Positions 58,300 through 64,000 of a stretch of DNA of 64,000 nt are shown in pieces (position 1 is the first letter of the stretch; each line of letters opens with the position of its first letter). The stretch is from Labia minor (taxonomy: Eukaryota > Arthropoda > Insecta > Dermaptera > Spongiphoridae). The stretch is from contig OY720348.1 of NCBI GenBank assembly GCA_963082975.1, positions 54,153,564 to 54,217,563 of the forward strand. The letters run 5' to 3'. Made by a program: the position numbers and the translations under genes. The notes under the pieces were generated by a model. That model had not been told where the DNA came from. It saw nothing but the letters and a program-made list of their open reading frames with translations, and did not search any database.

Positions 58300-58435
58300 T
58301 TAAGAAATAATCAAGTCGATTTCAGCCTATGCGGGCTAAAGGTGTTATATGATCAATACAACGGATTCTCTCAACCTTTATCTGAACTTTCTTGGTCGGA
58401 GGACTTTCAAGCGTGAAGACTCCAAACTGTGCAGA
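58300..58435 (-). mobile_element. SINE S1 fragment (core and tail)
   Basis: TTTCTTGGTCGGAGG, TCAACCTTTATCTGAAC and TATGATCAATACAACGGATTC are the complement of the S1 core; ATCAAGTCGATTTCAGCC is the tail. Confidence 0.65.
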
Positions 58436-59097
58436 GTCTTCATATATATAAATATATATTAATAATAATGAATATTCTTTTTCAGAGTGAATTAATAAAA
58501 TGTTATAAATTATAATATACTTAATCTATATGAATAAATTGAAAGATTGATATATGAAAATGTTATTTGAATGTGTCACAACCACATTTGTTCATTTCAT
58601 TAAATAAAGCCATACTAAATTTATCCTCCCAGAAGTGAATAATCGAATGCATTAAAATTAATATCACAAAAATATCCATTGATTGATAGAAATGATTAAT
58701 AATTTGAATATTAAAAACAATTGTATTATGACTAGTATTTGTATTAATATTTATTATATTTTATTTATTTATTGTGTTTTCTCTTTTGTTTTGGAAAATA
58801 CTAAAATTAAAAAAAAAAGTTAAATTGAATATTTATATTTTATAATGTAATTATTAAATATAAGTGAAATAAGTATTTTAGATATCAGAGTGAATGATAT
58901 TAAAAAAGGGCAATATTGATATATATATATATATATATATATATATGACGAGAGATTCGGTACAGTCAAATTAAAAATTTCTCTATGAATTCCTACGATA
59001 CTTGACCGTCAATTTAGAAAATTCATGCCTTCAGATCGAATCTCGTTGAAACATAAATTTTTTTATTTGATTTTTATTTAAATCTTAATATTTAAAT
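58436..59097. other. A+T-rich spacer
   Basis: A TA tract near 58918-58946; no gene recognised. Confidence 0.4.
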
Positions 59098-59391
59098 AAA
59101 TTAATAAAAAAACTTTTTAATATACACGCTTTTTAATAAAAAATGCTCTAAAAAATAGAAAATAAAATATTAATTAAACCCTGAATATTATCCTTTACAT
59201 TTGCCCAACAAAAAAGTGTGGACTCATATGAACATAAGTAGTAGATAAAGAATTTGATATTATTATATGCGCCCACACTTTTTTGTTGAACATATGTAAA
59301 GGAAAATATTCAAGGTTTAATTAATATTTTATTTACTCTTTTTTTAGGACATTTTATTATTAAAAAGCGTTAAAGAGTTTTTTTATTAAAT
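59098..59391. mobile_element. Foldback MITE (~294 bp)
   Basis: The left arm (59098-59224) and right arm (59268-59391) pair over ~125 bp: ATTAATAAAAAAACTTTTTA / ...GAGTTTTTTTATTAA; ATTAATTAAACC / GGTTTAATTAAT; CAACAAAAAAGTGTGG / CCACACTTTTTTGTTG. Non-coding. The superfamily is unclear; TA-type flanks suggest Tc1/mariner. Confidence 0.75.
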
Positions 59392-61080
59392 TATTTTCAA
59401 GTTTTTAGATTTTTTCTATTTTTTTTAATATTTTATTTTTGCTTGCCTTATGTAAAACATTGCAAAATTGACTACTATTTAAATCTGTTATTCTCGAACA
59501 TAGATTAGATTCTTCGCGAAGTTTCTAGGCCTTTTCTAGATGCGGTACTGAGTTCTTTTCGGAATCGCAGAACAACTCAAGCACATTGTATAAGAAAATG
59601 TATAAAAAAATATAAAATATAAAAAAATTGTAAATATAAATATAAATATAACATTGTATTAACCTCAATCATTTAAATTAATAAATTTTAAAAATACGTA
59701 TTTTTGAAAAATTCAAACCATTTCTTTTTGATTATTGCAGTGTCATCGACTTTCAATATACGTTTCAAATTTGAGCGAAATTCCACAATTAGAAGTGGGT
59801 TAAAATTAATTTCAAATTATTAACATTACAGACAGAGAGAAAAGTGAAGTTACTAAAAAGTGTATAAATAGAGTTTTAGAAGTTCTAGGTATAAATTGAT
59901 TTAAAAAAAAAAAAAATTAAACATTTTTAATTATAAAAATTAATATTTCTATCGATATTAAACTTCAGATTTATATTATTTTAAAGTTGATTCATTTTCC
60001 TTATTGAATATTATACATGAAATAAGAAGTGGGATTGTTTTTTTTTTTTGTTTTTTTAAATTTTACAAATTTTTAGAGGAGATGGTGTTTGTGCGTATAA
60101 TAGTCAACAAGTTCGAAGGAGATGGATTTTAGCAAACTATGCACCCCACATACCATCAAACCATTATGAGCTTATTAAGATAAATGTCCGACTTTACAAG
60201 TTAGTTACATACATGATAATAAGAGAGGGTGAAACAACGAGGTAACAGGGTGTTCCAAAGTCGATAGTTTTAGTAGCAAACTTTCCAACTATATATTAAA
60301 AGATATTCATCAACTATACTAAATAGCATATAATAAATGAATAGGGCTTGAATATATGATGGGTGGTGAGGGGGAAAAGTTTAGTTTAGGTTTAGTTACC
60401 CCTTGCTTTTGAAAAGAGTTTTAATCCAAGACTTCTCGAAATATCTAGAAGAAGGAAAAGGGATATTTATGTTATTGGACAGTCGTTTATTTATTGCTTA
60501 AATATTTTTAGGTAAAATGTCGATATTTATTAATAATATTAGATTCAAGGGGAAATATGAGAAAATGGTGGTTGAGTTTTGATTTCAAATAGAGTGAACA
60601 TTAGATAACTATAAATTTTCATGAAGTTCTTATAAAAGATTCAATAATTACTTTACGTATATATTCGTATAATAAGTTAGTTCTATAAATAAATAAGTTT
60701 CAAACAAAAATATACCTTTGTGTGTGAGTGCTGAAACTAAAAATACCATATAATCTATATGGGTGTGTATAAATTCATGTTTAGGATAGAGTAAAAATCG
60801 TGATGTCTGTTTTATTAAAGATTCAGTTATTATTATTATTGTTGTATATATTTGGTAGGTATATAATTAAATTAAAGATATTTCGATGAAAATAAATATT
60901 TTAAGGGCGATGGGGACTAAAAACATGATATACATGTCTGTATGAGTAGGTATGAATAAATTAATAATTTTCATCTTATTAAAGGTTTAATTTTTACTTA
61001 AACTACGTAGATATTTGCGTTTAATAAATTGCGAGAATTTATTAATTTGGTTGAAATTTTAATATCTAACATACTAAATC
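59392..61080. other. A+T-rich to mixed spacer
   Basis: A pyrimidine run plus AG at about 60040-60077 precedes ~150 bp of open frame beginning GDGVCAYNSQQVRRRWILAN and stopping near 60243. I recognise no family; a chance exon-like signal is equally likely. Confidence 0.25.
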
Positions 61081-61081
61081 G

Positions 61082-61347
61082 TGACGGTCTCTGTCTCTCC
61101 TCATAAGTAGTCATCAATCTGAAGATAGCAATCTTATTTTAATAGTGGAACGGGTTCTATCAATCTCTGTCTTGATTTTTTTGATAGGAGGCGCTACTTT
61201 TTTTTTATCACGTAGCTTCCCATTGTTGAACCCAGAGGCTGGGTTGACTCTTTCCCATAGACCCCAGCTAGAGAAATTGACAGATCTGGGACTTGAATCC
61301 AGAACCACAAGTATGTGGGTTAACGCCATTAACCCCCACACTGCGCA
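61082..61347 (-). mobile_element. tRNA-derived SINE, family S1, diverged
   Basis: Minus strand: box B GGATTCAAGTCCCAGATC, GAGAAATTTCTC-like middle (AATTTCTCTAGCTGGGGTC), and core CCTATCAAAAAAATCAAG with ...GATAGAACCCGTTCCACT. The reading frames across it (61114-61393) are artefacts. Confidence 0.82.
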
Positions 61348-61499
61348 TTTTTTTGATAAAATAATAATTAAATATTTGGATTTGAATTTTTAAAAATTCT
61401 TTGGATTGGAATTTAAGCTTTTTTTTCTAAAATATCTCTTTATCTTTACTAATTTTTGAGATATTTTTTTTTTAATTTTATTTAAATTAATCTATTTCA

Positions 61500-61860
61500 A
61501 GGGAATTTCTCGGACCGCGATTTTAAAAATTGCATCCAATACAATCTTCTGTTAAATTTGATATTCATAAATGGATTGCTTTTTACTTTATCTAGATAGT
61601 ATTCTGGCTCCTGTTGTAAAGAATATAAATCAATTACCCGCAACCTTTCCCTTCTCTTCACTTGCGATCCTAAACTCCCCCTCCCCTCACAACCCTTAGA
61701 GGTTTCTTGACAAGGAACCGCCAATTTGTCATTCTTATCCAGCAGCCAAGTGGCTGTATCACACCAAAAGCATGCCAATAAATTCATCAAATCATTTGCC
61801 CCGATTATTTTTCACCCAAATTGACTGACAGCTTGTCTCCTATTTCCGACTTTCTTAAAA
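61500..61860. other. Island of ordinary composition
   Basis: Unique sequence with CTCCCCCTCCCCTCACAACC and TTGACTGACAGCTTGTC. The minus frame 61497-61790 has no recognised domain. Candidate regulatory region. Confidence 0.25.
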
Positions 61861-61902
61861 GATATTTAATAATAAAAAAAAAAATATTTTTTAAAATATC
61901 TA

Positions 61903-61907
<5 letters not shown>

Positions 61908-61947
<40 letters not shown>
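61908..61947. repeat. (TA)n microsatellite
   Basis: About 20 uninterrupted TA units. Confidence 0.95.
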
Positions 61948-61948
<1 letters not shown>

Positions 61949-62589
61949 TATATAATAATACATGTAAATAACGAAATTTTGAATTTTATAATATTTCTCT
62001 CGCTAAATAGAAATTTTTATTTGGTTTTAATATTTATTTTTATTTCTGAGTGTAATTATTAATTAATGAATAAAGAAATACAAATTTTAATCTTATTTTT
62101 ATTTTAATAACATCAAAAAATTTTATTCATCAAAAATTATTTAAAAAAAAAAAAAAAATTTAGATTTGTATTATTCAGAAATTGAAAATGAATTTATTTG
62201 AAATTTCAATGAAGTGATGAAAAAAATAATTTCAATGCAAATTGAATTATTAAACAAAGCAATTTAAACCTTCATTTTAATTATTCATATTCTTAATGAA
62301 AATAATTCTATTGGAAAAAAAATATATAATTTGCACAAAATTGATCACTGTGAGACAGGGTTGAAAGGGAGGGGGGGGGTGAATGAGAATATAATAACAT
62401 ATGTTAAACATATTAATATTTTTATCTATATGTTTATATAATTTAATTTATATCATAATACATCATTTTCACCAATTTCTATTAATTTTCATATTGGAGC
62501 CGTCCTAATTAAAGACTATATAAATTGTATATCTTTTGCTCTTTTAATTTTTAATTTTATTTTAAATTTTTTTTTTTTTTTCAAAATTG
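61948..62589. other. A+T-rich spacer with a G9 run
   Basis: The G9 run (62371-62379) lies within GGTTGAAAGGGAGGGG. No gene seen. Confidence 0.4.
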
Positions 62590-63158
62590 GTTGTCATGAA
62601 AAATTTCGACTTCGAGATTTCGATAGATCTTGACGTTTTAGACCTCCCTGAGTCGGAAAATGCCATTTTTCGAATTATGTCTGTGTGTGTGTATGTATGA
62701 GTGTGTGTAATGTCTGTGAGCAAATTTACTCAAAAACTAATCAAGCTAGGACTTCGAAATTTGGTACACCGATATTATTCACAGTTTCTAGATTTCTATC
62801 AAAATTTCGTCAAAATCGGTTAACCGGAAGTGGTACTTTACCTACACTGGTTGCGTTTACCTCTCAAGTAAAGTACCAGTTTGCTTCGAAATATTTGCTT
62901 CCTATTTTGTATATAGATTTAAAAATATGAAAAAAATTCAGATACCAAATTTCATCATGATCTGACAACCGGAAGTGACATTTTACCTATACAAGTAGCG
63001 TTAGGTGTAAATTATAAATATATATAATAGTGTTAAACCATTTTACTTTATAATTTAAATTAATTAGTTTGTTTATTTTTATTGTTGTTAAATCATAATA
63101 ATAATAACCTAATTACCTATTTATATGCGGGAAAGTCTAGGGGAGGACACTCCCGATT
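62590..63158 (-). mobile_element. HINE-C, related to HINE-A, hairpin end missing
   Basis: TTCGACTTCGAGATTTCGAT, GACCTCCCTGAGTCGG, a TGTCTGTGTGTG tract, TACTCAAAAACTAATCAAGC, CGAAATTTGGTACACC, repeated CCGGAAGTG.. motifs, and GGGGAGGACACTCCCG as terminus. Block order equals HINE-A, but the sequence is strongly diverged. The 81-codon plus frame here is an artefact. Confidence 0.72.
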
Positions 63159-63785
63159 TTTTTCAAATATTGTCTGTACTAAATTCAAGTTTTTTCAATA
63201 TGGTCGACTTTTTTAAAATTTTGTTCTAAAAAAAAAAGTTAAAACGCTTTTGAGATCAGACTTTAAAACATTTTCGACTTTTTTAGAATTTTTTCAATAT
63301 GGTTCTAAAAAAAACCTAATTTTTTAGGGGTGTCCTTTTTTGGAACTTTATAGAGCTAGCAACACTACCCATAACTGACTGAAAATTCGTGGTATTTAAA
63401 CAGATTCCATCAGTATGAATTACAATGAAGTTTTACCGGTAGATTGAATAATTTCAAGGAAATTTTTTAAATAACAAAATTATAGAACTTTTATAGTTTA
63501 TGAGATAAAAATTATTGAAAATTTAATATTAAATGTCAATTTCTTTCGGCATGTTGACTCTCTCTTCGAATATGTTTGGCTGAGTATAAGCAGTAGGTAC
63601 CAACCACAATTGAATCTTTTTGAGATTAATATATATATATACACATATTATTATTATTATTAATATTATTATTATTATTTTTAAATTAGAAAATAAATAA
63701 TTTAAATACATCTATACAGTATATATATATATATCTTACTTTTAGCCAAAACCCCATTTTTCGGTTCATTTCGGTTCGGTTCGGT
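63159..63785. other. Spacer with CGGTT-rich remnant
   Basis: GAAGTTTTACCGGTAGATT near 63428-63446 resembles the foldback arm at 31.6 kb. TTTCGGTTCATTTCGGTTCG at about 63758-63777 resembles the hAT subterminal CGGTT motifs and the inverted CCGAACCGAAAAAAAAACC at 31918-31936. No gene. Confidence 0.35.
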
Positions 63786-64000
63786 TATATGAAAATTATT
63801 TAATTTTTAATTTTAAGTAATTAAAATTATTTAATTTTTAATTTTAAGTAATTAAAATTATTTAATTTTTAATTTTAAGTAATTAAAATTATTTAATTTT
63901 TAATTTTAAGTAATTAAAACTATTTAATTTTTAATTTTAAGTAATTAAAATTATTCTATTTTTAATTTTAAGTAATTAAAATTATTCTATTTTTAATTTT
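63786..64000. repeat. 31-bp minisatellite, runs off the window
   Basis: About seven head-to-tail copies of a 31-bp unit (ATTATTTAATTTTTAATTTT plus AAGTAATTAAA). The first units are identical, and the last ones carry C for T (ATTCTATT), so homogeneity falls to the right. Confidence 0.95.

Overview
This is a eukaryotic, gene-poor and strongly A+T-rich window, made mostly of interspersed repeats. There are no operons, closely spaced long ORFs or Shine-Dalgarno starts. Instead it shows a splice-acceptor-bounded zinc-finger exon, tRNA-derived SINEs, LINE tails, mariner, hAT and PIF/Harbinger relics, Helitron-type elements and many TA/CA microsatellites. The LINE tail motif (AGHVARMGEER...GKR...WVD) and the mariners fit an invertebrate, most likely an arthropod. 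The species cannot be determined from sequence alone.

The only convincing host coding sequence is at the left edge. It is a minus-strand exon (1-1241) encoding an atypical Cys/His finger, twelve complete C2H2 fingers and one finger cut off by the window edge. The period is an exact 84 bp, and the finger-to-finger changes that I could read fall largely at DNA-contact positions. A decayed finger of the same style lies at about 21.73-21.83 kb.

Mobile DNA by region: (a) 1.2-13.4 kb holds a Helitron-like element (3.66-4.13 kb), a hAT element with a perfect 8-bp target duplication (6946-8110), a second hAT-like MITE, SINEs and a LINE tail. (b) 13.1-15.7 kb is a nested complex: two head-to-head mariner relics, one interrupted by a PIF/Harbinger element with TTA target duplication, whose right edge was later tandemly duplicated. 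(c) 16.5-25.1 kb holds LINE tails, a mariner fragment and the first copies of HINE-A, a Helentron-like non-autonomous family. (d) 24.4-40.8 kb contains most of the HINE-A copies, including one inserted inside another, plus the related HINE-B. (e) 41.4-48.6 kb has a SINE tandem pair, tandem and foldback copies of a Penelope-like family with hammerhead-like cores, and a canonical Helitron. (f) 50.5-51.4 kb is a 0.9-kb deleted mariner with its TIRs and TA sites. (g) 52-64 kb holds more SINEs, a second Helitron-like copy in opposite orientation to its partner at 45.7-46.6 kb, a foldback MITE, HINE-C and a 31-bp minisatellite at the right edge.

Between the repeats are a dozen or so short islands (200-800 bp) of ordinary base composition, some with G-runs or CpGs. 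They are candidate regulatory sequence or unrecognised exons. No part of the window works as a gene pathway. The most distinctive features are the three HINE families with one shared architecture, a SINE core domain carried by two heads, and the repeated hammerhead-like motif.
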